Origin: Chloroflexota bacterium
GTDB taxonomy: Bacteria > Chloroflexota > Anaerolineae > Anaerolineales > Villigracilaceae
Assembly: GCA_024224815.1 (NCBI GenBank)
Contig: JAAENC010000355.1
Location: forward strand, 56,141-120,140
Direction: 5' to 3'
Length of the DNA stretch: 64,000 bases
Shown: piece after piece, positions 36,316 through 44,777 of the stretch
Position numbering within the stretch: the first letter of the stretch is position 1
Layout of the letters: every line of letters begins with the position of its first letter
Program-made: the position numbers and the translations under genes
Notes under the pieces: generated by a model
What the model was told of the DNA's origin: nothing
The model's input: the letters and a program-made list of their open reading frames with translations, nothing else
Databases searched by the model: none

Positions 36316-36407
36316 AGATTATAAGTATAAGTCATTTCAAATATCTCAATTATTAGTTGAGTAAATATTCGACGCGACCTTAGTGTGTGTTTCTTGATCT
36401 GTATTGC

Positions 36408-36485
36408 AAAAAAACAATCCGCAAGTGTGTTAGAGCACACCTGCGGATCTAACTCTCGCATTAGGTGGTATCCGCAACGAAAGCT
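36408..36485 (-). ncRNA. Candidate small RNA or transcription attenuator upstream of ppc
   Basis: Reading leftward from an extended -10 box, the first about 78 nt hold three copies of one element: TGCGGAT (36469-36476 region), ATCCGCA (about 36442-36448), TGCGGAT (36417-36423). The middle copy can pair with the first, enclosing a CTAA/TTAG hairpin, or with the last, giving a 13-bp stem (36417-36429 with 36436-36448) followed by seven T. Only one fold is possible at a time, the hallmark of an attenuator or riboswitch. I do not recognise a known class, and no start codon or peptide is evident. Confidence 0.5.
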
Positions 36486-36491
36486 AAAAGT

Positions 36492-36497
36492 ATTATA
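36492..36497 (-). promoter_or_regulatory. Extended -10 box for the candidate leader RNA
   Basis: TGC-TATAAT on the minus strand (TATAAT at 36492-36497, TG two bases before). No good -35 is seen, as expected for an extended -10 promoter. It would start the RNA near 36485. Confidence 0.5.
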
Positions 36498-36672
36498 GCA
36501 TGGTAGGTTGCGTGCAGAAAATGACTTTTCCTGTATGGTGGGGCTGTTTTTTTTTTCAATATTTGTATATTTCAAGTGTATTGCAGACAGCTATAAAGGC
36601 TTGATTTCTTTTATTAAAAAGTGTAAAGTCGTAAATAGTGCTATAGGCTAGGCAAAAACTGTACAGTAGACA

Positions 36673-38712
36673 ATGGGAATATCAATGAGTGTAGATAAGG
36701 CAAAATACAAAGAACTTCAGATAGTGATGGACAGCTTGAACGTTGCTGTCTATGTTATAGATATTGAGACTTATGAAGTGCTCTTTATCAACAAGTATGC
36801 CCGTGATGTTTTTGGGGATATTGAAGGGGGCGCTTGCTGGCAGACCATACAGTCCGGGCAAAGTGGTCCCTGTCCATTCTGTATGAGCGATAAATTGGTA
36901 GCTAAATATGGGATTCCGGAAGGCGTTTTAGCGTGGGAGCAGAAAAATACAGTTGACCAGGAATGGTACGAATACCGCAGTCAAGAGATTTCTTGGGGTG
37001 ATGGACGATCTGTACGTATGCAAATAGCAATAAATATCACCAAGCGCAAGGAGGGTGAAAAAGCCTTGGAAGCTAGAAAGGTACGCTCCAAAGCTTTGCT
37101 TGATGCTATCCCAGATCTTGTCTTTCGGATGGATAGACAAGGTGTGTTTTTAAGCTATATAGCTGCGAAATCAGAGCTTTATGCTGGTCATGTGGATACA
37201 TTGATCGGCAAGAGAAATCGTGATATTGCTCCAAAGGAATTCGCAGATATGACGGAAGCGAAAATCGCGTTGACGTTGGACACAGGTGAAATGCAAACCT
37301 TCGAATATCAATTACCGATTCCAGGACGCGGAGTGGTTGATTATGAAGCCAGAATGGTTAAGAGCGGAGAAAATGAAGTAACAGCAATTGTTCGTGATGT
37401 TACCAAGCGTAACGAGGCTTATGAAGCGCTAAAAGAAAGCGAAGCTCAGTCCAGGGCTTTGTTGGAAGCCATTCCCGATCTTGTGTTCCGGCTGAACAGA
37501 CAGGGTGTGTTTTTGAATTACAAGGCTGAGAATTCTGATCTGCATACCCCTGAAGTTGATACGCTCATCGGTAAAAAACATCGCGATCTTGTCCCTCCAG
37601 AGTTCGCAGATTTTATTGATTTGAAGGTTGGGCAGACCCTAAACTCTGGCAAGACGCAAACTTTTGAGTATCAATTACCCATTCCAAAGCGCGGAATAAT
37701 TGATTATGAAGCTAGAATGGTGAAGAGCGGGGAAGGTGAGGTAGTCTCGATTGTGCGTGATATTAGTGAGAAAAAAGAAGCAGAGATAGCATTAGAAAAG
37801 AGCGAAAAACGATACCGTTCTTTTGTGCAAAATTTTCTAGGGATCGCTTATCAAGGCAGAATGGATTTCACGCCAATCTTTTTTCACGGTGCTGTTGAAG
37901 AGATTACCGGATATAAAGAAGAAGATTTTCTTACTGGTAAACCAAGGTGGGATCAAATTATCCACAAGGATGATCTTCCGAAAATAATAAAAGACAGCCT
38001 GAAGTTGCGAGAAAAACCTTCCTTTTCATGTGAACGTGAATATCGTATTGTGCGTAAAGATGGCAGTGAATGTTGGGTTTATGAGATCATCCAAAGCGTT
38101 TCTGACGAATCAGGTCGGCCGAGCTTTGTGCAAGGAGTAATCTATGATGTCACAAAGCGAGTAGAAGCAGAAGAAAAGCTCCGAAGACAAGCCATCACGG
38201 ACCCTTTAACCGGAATTTTCAATCGTCGGTATTTCTTTGAGCTTTCTGAAAGAGAACTTAAACGTTCCAAGCGTTATGGGCATCCGCTTTCTGTGATCAT
38301 ATTTGATATTGACCACTTCAAGAGAGTCAATGATACCTATGGGCACGCTGTCGGCGATCAGGCTTTGTGTAAATTGACCAACGAAACACGTCTTGCTCTG
38401 CGAGAAATAGATGTTTTTGCCCGTTATGGCGGAGAAGAATTTATTATTCTCTTGCCGGAAACGCGCTTGAAGCAAGCGCATTTGATGGCGGAGAGAATCC
38501 GTATGATGTGTGTAGGGACAGCACCTCTTGCAGTTGGAAGCTCTGTCGTGTCCATTACCCTTAGTTTTGGTGTTGCCAGCCTAGATGATGAAGAACTCTC
38601 TCTCGATGATCTAATTCTTCGTGCTGACACTGCTCTCTATGAAGCAAAAACAACAGGAAGAAATAGAGTTGCTATCTGGCATCCTAAAATGGAAAATAAA
38701 CTATCAAGATAG
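36673..38712 (+). CDS. Triple/quadruple-PAS diguanylate cyclase (GGEEF) with a duplicated PAS domain
   Basis: 679 residues; ATG 36673 or the in-frame ATG 36685 could be used, neither with a strong ribosome-binding site. The first PAS (about 10-125) contains a Cys-rich loop GACWQTIQSGQSGPCPFC typical of one PAS subfamily. The next two PAS domains (about 135-255 and 258-375) are near-repeats of each other, sharing AIPDLVFR, RQGVFL, VDTLIGK, TFEYQLPIP and DYEARMVKSGE. A fourth PAS/PAC (about 380-500) leads to a GGDEF domain with RYGGEEFIILLP; REID five residues earlier is the I-site. No membrane span is seen. The gene converges on the dehalogenase-like gene with only 29 bases between stops. Confidence 0.9.
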   Translation: MGISMSVDKAKYKELQIVMDSLNVAVYVIDIETYEVLFINKYARDVFGDIEGGACWQTIQSGQSGPCPFCMSDKLVAKYGIPEGVLAWEQKNTVDQEWYEYRSQEISWGDGRSVRMQIAINITKRKEGEKALEARKVRSKALLDAIPDLVFRMDRQGVFLSYIAAKSELYAGHVDTLIGKRNRDIAPKEFADMTEAKIALTLDTGEMQTFEYQLPIPGRGVVDYEARMVKSGENEVTAIVRDVTKRNEAYEALKESEAQSRALLEAIPDLVFRLNRQGVFLNYKAENSDLHTPEVDTLIGKKHRDLVPPEFADFIDLKVGQTLNSGKTQTFEYQLPIPKRGIIDYEARMVKSGEGEVVSIVRDISEKKEAEIALEKSEKRYRSFVQNFLGIAYQGRMDFTPIFFHGAVEEITGYKEEDFLTGKPRWDQIIHKDDLPKIIKDSLKLREKPSFSCEREYRIVRKDGSECWVYEIIQSVSDESGRPSFVQGVIYDVTKRVEAEEKLRRQAITDPLTGIFNRRYFFELSERELKRSKRYGHPLSVIIFDIDHFKRVNDTYGHAVGDQALCKLTNETRLALREIDVFARYGGEEFIILLPETRLKQAHLMAERIRMMCVGTAPLAVGSSVVSITLSFGVASLDDEELSLDDLILRADTALYEAKTTGRNRVAIWHPKMENKLSR

Positions 38713-38741
38713 AGTGGGGCATAAGGCAATCGCAAAAAACG

Positions 38742-39896
38742 CTACCAGCTTTTCGGTTTTTTTCGTCTTCCGTATCCAAACAACTCATCGCCCCAATGGA
38801 TAAGGCGGCGAAGCGGTGTTCCTGCCAACCAGCGGGCGCTACGATGCCACCAATGGCTAAAATCTTTGTTATAAGGGCAAACGCGGATGCAAACTGCACA
38901 GTCTGTGTTTTGTGCTGCCCAGAAAGCAAAGCAGCTTTCCACGTCTACTGTCCATTTGCGAACACCAGTTAAATTGGAGATACTCAAAGGTTTGTCTCTG
39001 GGTTCTCCCATAGGGATACTTTTCGACGGACAACTTTTGGCACAGCGTTTGCAAATCTCGCAAAACGCTTTTACACCAAGATCAATCGGTTTATCGTAAG
39101 CTAAAGGCATATTGGTATAAACTCTGCCTATTCGTACGCGGGGGCCATGGTTTTTAGTGATCAATAAGCCGTTTCGGCCAAGTTCGCCTAATCCCGCTTT
39201 GATTGCATAGGGAATGCTCATCGCTGTGTCGTTTAGGCTGCCGTGGGCTTCGTATCCCAACCCGCGAATATATTGCGTCAGCGCAATTAATGAACGCGCG
39301 TCGTTTGAGTAGCCTATTCCTGTTGATGCGCTGCCCAATGCCGAGGGGACGGTTTTCATCAGCTCGTAGTCCATCGGAATAGTGATGATTACAACCGAGA
39401 GCAAGCCCAAATCAGGGGTGATTTCGGGTGCTTTTTCGACGCTTTCGATGTCGCTAAATCGCCCTGTATATTGCCAGCGTTCATCATAGGCAGTGATTCC
39501 CGCATCTCCTGCACCGAAAAGTTTTGCCACGCGCTTGATTTCTGCAGCAGCTTCGGCGTGTGTGCCTAAATCCGCTTTTTCGGCGGCGACATCAGCTTGC
39601 AGGGTGAAAATATCGGTAAATCCCTCACGCCGACCTTTATCGTTGTGCACATCGGTGAAAACATCGCTGATATGCCAGGCGGCGTTGCGTAGGGCGTAAT
39701 CTTGCTGCCGAAAACCCTCTGCTCTGCGCCACTCATTCACGCTTCCGTGAGATGAGTAAAATCGTTCTGTCTTTTCATTGCGGATGCTTTTATCCCATTG
39801 TGAGCGGCGGAACATCTCGTTTTTCTGGTGAAAACGCTCAAAGTTTTCTAGAATGTCGAAATTTGCATCTTGGTCGGTGTCTTTTGGTGTATTCAT
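38742..39896 (-). CDS. Reductive dehalogenase-like Fe-S/corrinoid protein without Tat signal
   Basis: 384 residues. The C-terminal half follows the RdhA pattern: GYEAHGSLNDTAMSIPYAI, AGLGELGRNGLLI, then two [4Fe-4S] motifs, CEICKRCAKSCP (C-x2-C-x2-C-x3-CP) and CFAFWAAQNTDCAVCIRVCP (C-x10-C-x2-C-x3-CP). These match reductive dehalogenases and the related epoxyqueuosine reductase; the spacing of the second cluster, the WTVDVESC element and length favour the dehalogenase family. No twin-arginine signal precedes it and no RdhB anchor gene is adjacent, so it would be cytoplasmic. TAAAAT lies seven bases before ATG (39904-39909). Substrate, and whether it dehalogenates anything, are unknown. Confidence 0.72.
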   Translation of the reverse strand: MNTPKDTDQDANFDILENFERFHQKNEMFRRSQWDKSIRNEKTERFYSSHGSVNEWRRAEGFRQQDYALRNAAWHISDVFTDVHNDKGRREGFTDIFTLQADVAAEKADLGTHAEAAAEIKRVAKLFGAGDAGITAYDERWQYTGRFSDIESVEKAPEITPDLGLLSVVIITIPMDYELMKTVPSALGSASTGIGYSNDARSLIALTQYIRGLGYEAHGSLNDTAMSIPYAIKAGLGELGRNGLLITKNHGPRVRIGRVYTNMPLAYDKPIDLGVKAFCEICKRCAKSCPSKSIPMGEPRDKPLSISNLTGVRKWTVDVESCFAFWAAQNTDCAVCIRVCPYNKDFSHWWHRSARWLAGTPLRRLIHWGDELFGYGRRKKPKSW

Positions 39897-39989
39897 GTCC
39901 CCTATTTTATCTCAATTGGATTTTTTTGTTTCGTTCTTGTTTTTAACTTGCTACCGTTAAAAGAGCATTTGCCTGTTTTTAGAATCAAA

Positions 39990-40023
39990 AAGAGGCAGTC
40001 ATCGTAAAAAATGACTGCCTCTT
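39990..40023 (-). terminator. Terminator of the sugar ABC importer operon
   Basis: 13-bp perfect arms (39990-40002 and 40011-40023), 8-nt loop; on the minus strand the stem is followed by TTTTT. It lies 16 bases after the permease stop. Confidence 0.85.
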
Positions 40024-40039
40024 TGCAAATGCGGTGTTT

Positions 40040-40864
40040 TTAGCCTTTGAGCGAGCCTGCCAAAAGACCACGTAAGAAATAACGCCCTAAGAGGATATAG
40101 ACCAATAAAGTGGGTAGCGCGGCGAGCAGTGAGCCTGCCATTTGTACATTCCACGAGATGATCTGGCTGCCAGCCATATTGTTGAGCGCAACGGTTACAG
40201 GCCAATCGGTATTGCTTGTCAGGATAACGGCAAAGAGGAAGTCGTTCCAGGCAGAGGTAAATTGCCAAATAAGTACGACAACAAAGCTGGGCATAGAGAT
40301 GGGGAGCAGGATATGACGGTAGATGCCTAGCATATCCGCACCATCTATTTTTGCGGCTTCAAGCAATTCTTGTGGAAGACTCGCGTAATAATTTCTGAAG
40401 GTCAGTGTCGTGATTGGGATGCCGTAAATGACATGGGCGATGATTAATCCCGGTATCCCGGTTAATCCCACTGCGTTCATAAATTGCACAAAGGGAATTA
40501 AAATACTTTGGTAAGGGATGAACATCCCAAATAGAATAAGAGGGAAGATTATATCTGCGCCTTTAAACTTCCATTTGGCAAGAATAAACCCATTTAAGGA
40601 GCCAAGCATGGATGAGATTAACGCGGCAGGTACGACCATCTTAGCACTGCTCCATAAAGAAGGAGCTAGTTTCGCGTAGGCTTCAATATAATTGTCGAAT
40701 GCGATGCCTTGTGGCAAATTCCACATGGTTTTCAGGTCTACTTCTGCAAAGCTCTTGAAGCCTGTTGCCAGCATAACGTACATCGGCAAAAGATAGAAAA
40801 TTGCCATCCCGATCAGCGGAATATATAAACCGTGTTTCTTTTGGAGTTTAAGGTTTTTCAACAT
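40040..40864 (-). CDS. Sugar ABC transporter permease (MalG/GtsC type)
   Basis: 274 residues with six membrane spans. The EAA loop that docks the ATPase is EAAKIDGADMLGIYRHILLP in the C-terminal half. This is the second CUT1 permease of an importer; the first is encoded 2 bases upstream. The binding protein of the same operon looks glucose/mannose-type, so this pair probably carries hexoses. No ATPase gene is present in the operon. Confidence 0.92.
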   Translation of the reverse strand: MLKNLKLQKKHGLYIPLIGMAIFYLLPMYVMLATGFKSFAEVDLKTMWNLPQGIAFDNYIEAYAKLAPSLWSSAKMVVPAALISSMLGSLNGFILAKWKFKGADIIFPLILFGMFIPYQSILIPFVQFMNAVGLTGIPGLIIAHVIYGIPITTLTFRNYYASLPQELLEAAKIDGADMLGIYRHILLPISMPSFVVVLIWQFTSAWNDFLFAVILTSNTDWPVTVALNNMAGSQIISWNVQMAGSLLAALPTLLVYILLGRYFLRGLLAGSLKG

Positions 40865-40866
40865 GA

Positions 40867-41748
40867 TTAATCCTCCGCCTTTAAGGTGTAGCGAATATAG
40901 GGAATAATGAGTACCGCCACACTAATGAGAAGGAGAATGCCGATTGCAGCACCGCGACTATAGAAAAGTCCATCGAAGGTTGTTTGCCACATGTAAATTG
41001 CGGGCACATCCAAGGGGAGTTGTTTTCCTGCAATAGCGATGATGAGATCGAAAACCTTGAGAGACATATGCCCAAGGATAATCAATGCGCTCAAAGAAAT
41101 TGGGGTTAATAAAGGGAGAATAATGCGGCGATAAATCTGAAATTCGCTTGCACCGTCAATTCGGGCAGCTTCACGAAGCTCATGCGGAATAGCACGTAAG
41201 CCAGCCAAATAAAGAGCCATTGTGTATCCGGACATTTGCCAAATAGCGGCAATCGCTATGGCTGCCATGCCCCAAATTGGTGTTGTGTGCCAACGATTGA
41301 CAAGGAAATCAAGGTTTAGAGAGTCGAAGAGGAGGTTTAATCCGCTCATGCGTGAACCCTCAGCTGGGTTCATTAGCCAGCGCCAAACAACGCCTGTCAC
41401 GATATAAGAGATGGCCATGGGGAAGAGAAAGATGCTTCTAAAAATCCCTTCTCCTTTTAGTCCCTGGTCGAGCATAACCGCAAGGATAAAGCCTAAAACT
41501 ATACTGCCTATAACAAAAACGCCCGTAAAAATAAGCGTGTTTCTAATGTCCACGTGAAAGCGTGGGTCAGAAAATAATGCCAAATAATTTTTTGAACCAG
41601 CCCAAGTATAATTAGGGTTTAGGCCTTTCCAGTCGCTTAAGGAAACGCGTATAGACCACCCAATAAAACCATATACAAAAATCAAAACCGCCAATATCGA
41701 CGGAGAGATCAGGATGATAGAAAGATAGCGATCTTTATTTTTGTTCAT
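40867..41748 (-). CDS. Sugar ABC transporter permease (MalF/GtsB type)
   Basis: 293 residues with six membrane spans and the EAA loop EAARIDGASEFQIYRRIILP. It is the first permease of the CUT1 importer. It follows the binding-protein gene after a 74-base gap that holds a strong hairpin, so it is probably expressed less than the binding protein. Confidence 0.92.
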   Translation of the reverse strand: MNKNKDRYLSIILISPSILAVLIFVYGFIGWSIRVSLSDWKGLNPNYTWAGSKNYLALFSDPRFHVDIRNTLIFTGVFVIGSIVLGFILAVMLDQGLKGEGIFRSIFLFPMAISYIVTGVVWRWLMNPAEGSRMSGLNLLFDSLNLDFLVNRWHTTPIWGMAAIAIAAIWQMSGYTMALYLAGLRAIPHELREAARIDGASEFQIYRRIILPLLTPISLSALIILGHMSLKVFDLIIAIAGKQLPLDVPAIYMWQTTFDGLFYSRGAAIGILLLISVAVLIIPYIRYTLKAED

Positions 41749-41773
41749 GTCTGAACCTATTTCTGCTAAAAAG

Positions 41774-41807
41774 AATCAATGAGGCTCCAAGTGGAGCCTC
41801 ATTGATT
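41774..41807 (-). terminator. Intercistronic hairpin between binding protein and permeases
   Basis: 16-bp perfect arms (41774-41789, 41792-41807) followed on the minus strand by CTTTTT. Located inside the operon, it probably terminates part of the transcripts or protects the 3' end of the binding-protein mRNA, setting a high binding-protein to permease ratio. Confidence 0.75.
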
Positions 41808-41822
41808 TTACTACTCTATTAA

Positions 41823-43136
41823 CTATTTGCAAGGACCAGAGCTTGCGCAAGCGGCTACAAGAGCATCTTGGAAGCCTGCTACATCTTGACCAGCAACGAA
41901 GAGACCAAGTGCTGTGTCAATTTCAGATTTCCAGGAGTCATTGGCTACAACGCCGTGGGTCAAAGAACCGGAAACAGTGTTGCTGCCCCAGTCTTCCATT
42001 GCGGATTGGAGATATTCACCGAAGAGGGAGGGGTCGCAGTCTGTGCGAGCACAAATGGAACCCTTGACGGGGTTGAAAGCTTCTTGACCGGCTTTTGAGC
42101 CAGCAACCTTTAACCAAGCTTCAGCACCCTCGGGGTGAGGAGCGCCAACGGCCAAGGTGAAGGAGTCAGAGAGGAATTGGAAAACACCAACGCTTCCCGG
42201 GGTGGGAGCCCAGCCGTAATCTTCCATTGCAGTAAGTTCGAGTTCAATATAGTAACCGGCAGCCCAGTCACCCATAACGTTGAATGCAGCATCACCGTTA
42301 ACAACAAGCTGTGAAGCATCTTGCCAAGACAGGGATGCAGCATCAGAGTTAGTGTAGGTGAGTACTTTTGCGAAATCATCGAGAGCAGCGGTGACTTCAG
42401 CGCTTGCCCAATCAGTGGATCCATCCCAGAGACCATCATATGCGTCTGAGCCGAGGGAGCCCAAGAGGACGGTTTCGAGCAAGTGTAATTGAGTCCATTG
42501 TTCGCCTAAGGCGAGAGGGGTAACGCCAGCAGCTTGGAGGGTATCCATTGCGGCAAACCATTCGTCCATGGTGGCGGGAACTTCAACGCCGTTGTCACTG
42601 AGGACGGTAGGGTTGTACCACATTACATTTGCGCGATGGATATTAACGGGCACGGAGTAAATGTTACCTTCATGCGAGATGAGTGGGATAAGGGTTTCGG
42701 GCATAACATCTACCCAGCCTTCAGCATCATAAAGATCATTTAAGGCTTCGATCTGGCCACCAACAACATAGGTGCCGATCAATTCTTGGCCAGCGTGACC
42801 TTGCCAGCTATCTGGGGGATCGCCAGCTTGAAGGCGGGATGCGAGTACGGCACGAGCGTTTGTGCCTGCGCCACCAGCAACGGCTGCGTTGACGAATTCA
42901 ACATCAGTATATTCAGCACCGAAGACTTCGATCATAGCATCGAGGCCAGCGGCTTCACCGCCACCTGTCCACCATGAGAAAACTTCTACTTGAGCATCTT
43001 CCATTTCCATGGATTCTTCTTCTGCTGGGGCTGCTTCTTCAGCGGGAGATTCAGGGGCTGCTCCACCACAGGCGGTAAGGACAACGGCGCTCAAAAGCAA
43101 AATAGCGATCAAGCTGGACCAAAATTTTTTAGACAT
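41823..43136 (-). CDS. Sugar-binding lipoprotein of ABC importer (glucose/mannose type)
   Basis: 437 residues. The lipoprotein signal ends VVLTACGG (Cys about 23), followed by an acidic, Ala/Pro-rich linker (about 27-48). The mature domain begins VEVFSWWTGGGEAAGLDAM, close to the WWTSGGE start of glucose/mannose-binding proteins such as those of Thermus and Pseudomonas, with later GDPPDSWQGHAG and VMGDWAAGY. AGGAGA precedes ATG. It lies downstream of a ROK regulator and upstream of both permeases. Confidence 0.88.
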   Translation of the reverse strand: MSKKFWSSLIAILLLSAVVLTACGGAAPESPAEEAAPAEEESMEMEDAQVEVFSWWTGGGEAAGLDAMIEVFGAEYTDVEFVNAAVAGGAGTNARAVLASRLQAGDPPDSWQGHAGQELIGTYVVGGQIEALNDLYDAEGWVDVMPETLIPLISHEGNIYSVPVNIHRANVMWYNPTVLSDNGVEVPATMDEWFAAMDTLQAAGVTPLALGEQWTQLHLLETVLLGSLGSDAYDGLWDGSTDWASAEVTAALDDFAKVLTYTNSDAASLSWQDASQLVVNGDAAFNVMGDWAAGYYIELELTAMEDYGWAPTPGSVGVFQFLSDSFTLAVGAPHPEGAEAWLKVAGSKAGQEAFNPVKGSICARTDCDPSLFGEYLQSAMEDWGSNTVSGSLTHGVVANDSWKSEIDTALGLFVAGQDVAGFQDALVAACASSGPCK

Positions 43137-43213
43137 TTTTTTCTTCTCCTAGAACAATTTATAAGATAGGGACTTGATTAGTAGATATTGATGGTTTTAT
43201 TTGCTGAATAAAA

Positions 43214-44485
43214 TCACCTCCTCTGAATGCTTGTTGGGTTTGAGAAAATATTGTCTACGACAATGCTTGCAGAGCCAATAAGGCTTGCGTTTTTGTCGAA
43301 GTTTGAAAGTAATATTTTTACATTAGGTCTTAGCTCAGGCAATGCACGCTTATTTATGACTTTTTTTATTGACGGGAGCAAGTATTCCCCTACGATACTT
43401 AGCGGGCCACCAATGATTACTTTTTCGGGGTTGAGAACACTCACCAAGGTGGCAATACCAAATCCCATGGCTTCGCCTGTTTCTTCAAGGGCTTCTATAG
43501 CTTCGGTGTCTCCTTTATCCGCCGCTTCTTTTATCAAGGGGATAGATAAAGAAACGTTTCTCTCTTTTAATATTTGAGAAAGAATGCTGGTTCTTCCCGC
43601 ATCAAGCCGCGATTGCATACGGCGGATAATTGCTTGTTGGTTCGCATAGGTTTCCCAGCAGCCTCGGTTGCCGCAGTGGCAGGGAGCTTCAAGGGGTTCT
43701 GCCATGATGGGGGAGTGTCCGATTTCTCCAGCATATCCAATATTACCTCGATATAAATCCCCATTCAGGAAAAGTCCGCTGCCAATCCCGATCCCAGCAA
43801 AGATAAAAATAAAATTGTTAGTTTTTCGAGCAACGCCAAAAAGGCTTTCTGCTATTGTTGTAGCATTGGCATCGTTCTCAATGAAAACATTCAGGCCGGT
43901 GCTTTCGTGGAAATAATCCCGAAAAGGAACATTATGCCATTGTAAATTAGGCGCGAATATTAGTAACCCCTCATCAATATTGACAGTCCCTGGTGTGGCA
44001 ATACCTATGCCGAGCGCAGCTAGCTTTTTTTCTTTTGAAACAGAAACGACTTCATGTACGAGTTCGAGGGCTTTGGCAAGCACCTTTTCTTTCTTGTCCT
44101 GAATTTCTGTTGTTTCGTTTTTGCTCCAAAGCATATTTCCTGTGAAATCTGTTAATGCTACTGATATATGATCCACTCCAAATACGACGCCGATGATACT
44201 GCCCGCGTTTGGATTTAATTCAAGGAGACGCGCTGGGCGACCCATGCGAACCGCAGAAGCTATTCCGGTTTCATGAATGAATTTGCGATCAATAAGGGCT
44301 TCAACTAAACTAGAGACAGTAGACTTGTTTAGCCCCGTTTCTTGTGCAATCTTTGCACGCGAAATAGGCGCTTCGTTGTGAATTAAGCGTAATACCAAAG
44401 ATAGGTTTAGTTCGCGTACAAGAGCTTGGTCTGCAGAATTTTTATGTGTCATAGAATCAATGGAGTTAGTTTGTTGACGCAACAT
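43214..44485 (-). CDS. ROK-family transcriptional repressor
   Basis: 423 residues from ATG 44485, chosen because GGAG lies 5 bases upstream; ATG 44452 is an alternative. An N-terminal winged helix (about 10-75, with ISRAKIAQETGLNKSTVSSLVEALI) is followed by a ROK sugar-kinase-like domain. The zinc site CHCGNRGCWE is intact. The ATP phosphate loop is degraded (GVVFGVDHISVALTDF instead of DxGxT), so it should bind a sugar without phosphorylating it. It heads the glucose-type importer operon and overlaps a perfect inverted repeat at its own promoter, so it probably represses itself and the importer until sugar binds. Confidence 0.88.
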   Translation of the reverse strand: MLRQQTNSIDSMTHKNSADQALVRELNLSLVLRLIHNEAPISRAKIAQETGLNKSTVSSLVEALIDRKFIHETGIASAVRMGRPARLLELNPNAGSIIGVVFGVDHISVALTDFTGNMLWSKNETTEIQDKKEKVLAKALELVHEVVSVSKEKKLAALGIGIATPGTVNIDEGLLIFAPNLQWHNVPFRDYFHESTGLNVFIENDANATTIAESLFGVARKTNNFIFIFAGIGIGSGLFLNGDLYRGNIGYAGEIGHSPIMAEPLEAPCHCGNRGCWETYANQQAIIRRMQSRLDAGRTSILSQILKERNVSLSIPLIKEAADKGDTEAIEALEETGEAMGFGIATLVSVLNPEKVIIGGPLSIVGEYLLPSIKKVINKRALPELRPNVKILLSNFDKNASLIGSASIVVDNIFSNPTSIQRR

Positions 44486-44498
44486 ACTAACTCCATTG
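44458..44498. promoter_or_regulatory. ROK operator: perfect 13-bp inverted repeat
   Basis: CAATGGAGTTAGT (44458-44470) and ACTAACTCCATTG (44486-44498) are exact reverse complements, separated by 15 bp. The outer arm overlaps the -10 box of the ROK promoter and the repeat covers the ROK start codon, an ideal place for autorepression. Confidence 0.7.
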
Positions 44499-44521
44499 TA
44501 GTGTTTTTTTAGAAATGTCAA
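44495..44521 (-). promoter_or_regulatory. Promoter of the ROK-sugar importer unit
   Basis: On the minus strand TTGACA (44516-44521) and TACAAT (44495-44500) are separated by 15 bp, slightly short. The -10 box lies partly within the operator arm. Confidence 0.5.
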
Positions 44522-44766
44522 TAGGTAGACCATCTCGTCTTGATGGTATTTGTAAGCCTCTGCATACGTCTTTTGTAATAAGAGAAGACATGCTCTGAGA
44601 ACAACCCTGTTTCTGTGCCTAAATCCAAAATCCCGACTTTGCTTTTTTCATCAAAAGGGATGACTTCAAGTGCGACTGAACAAAGCTCGTTGTAGTTGGG
44701 TAAGGACAGCTTCATTCAGTCATCATAATATTTTACGGAGCGATCAAATGCTTTGCCTGCATTCAT
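44518..44766 (-). pseudogene. Truncated SAM methyltransferase with in-frame stop
   Basis: A normal start (ATG 44766 with AGGAG upstream) opens MNAGKAFDRSVKYYDD, then TGA, then in the same frame MKLSLPNYNELCSVALEVIPFDEKSKV and ILDLGTETGLFSEHVF, the SAM-binding start of a class I methyltransferase. The stop stands where related proteins have Trp (TGG to TGA). The sequence loses similarity after FSYYK and ends within 20 codons at the ROK promoter, so most of the gene is deleted. It is the last member of the ABC-2 exporter operon (12 bases after the permease stop). Confidence 0.75.
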
Positions 44767-44777
44767 GATTTATTCTC

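Noticed and set aside
36312-36575. Minus-strand 87-codon frame upstream of ppc
   Set aside because: It runs across the terminator hairpin and the candidate leader RNA and overlaps the ppc start; translation is not protein-like.
44715-44720. TGA in the methyltransferase remnant as selenocysteine
   Set aside because: The position matches Trp in related proteins, no SECIS-like hairpin is apparent directly after it, and the gene is truncated anyway.
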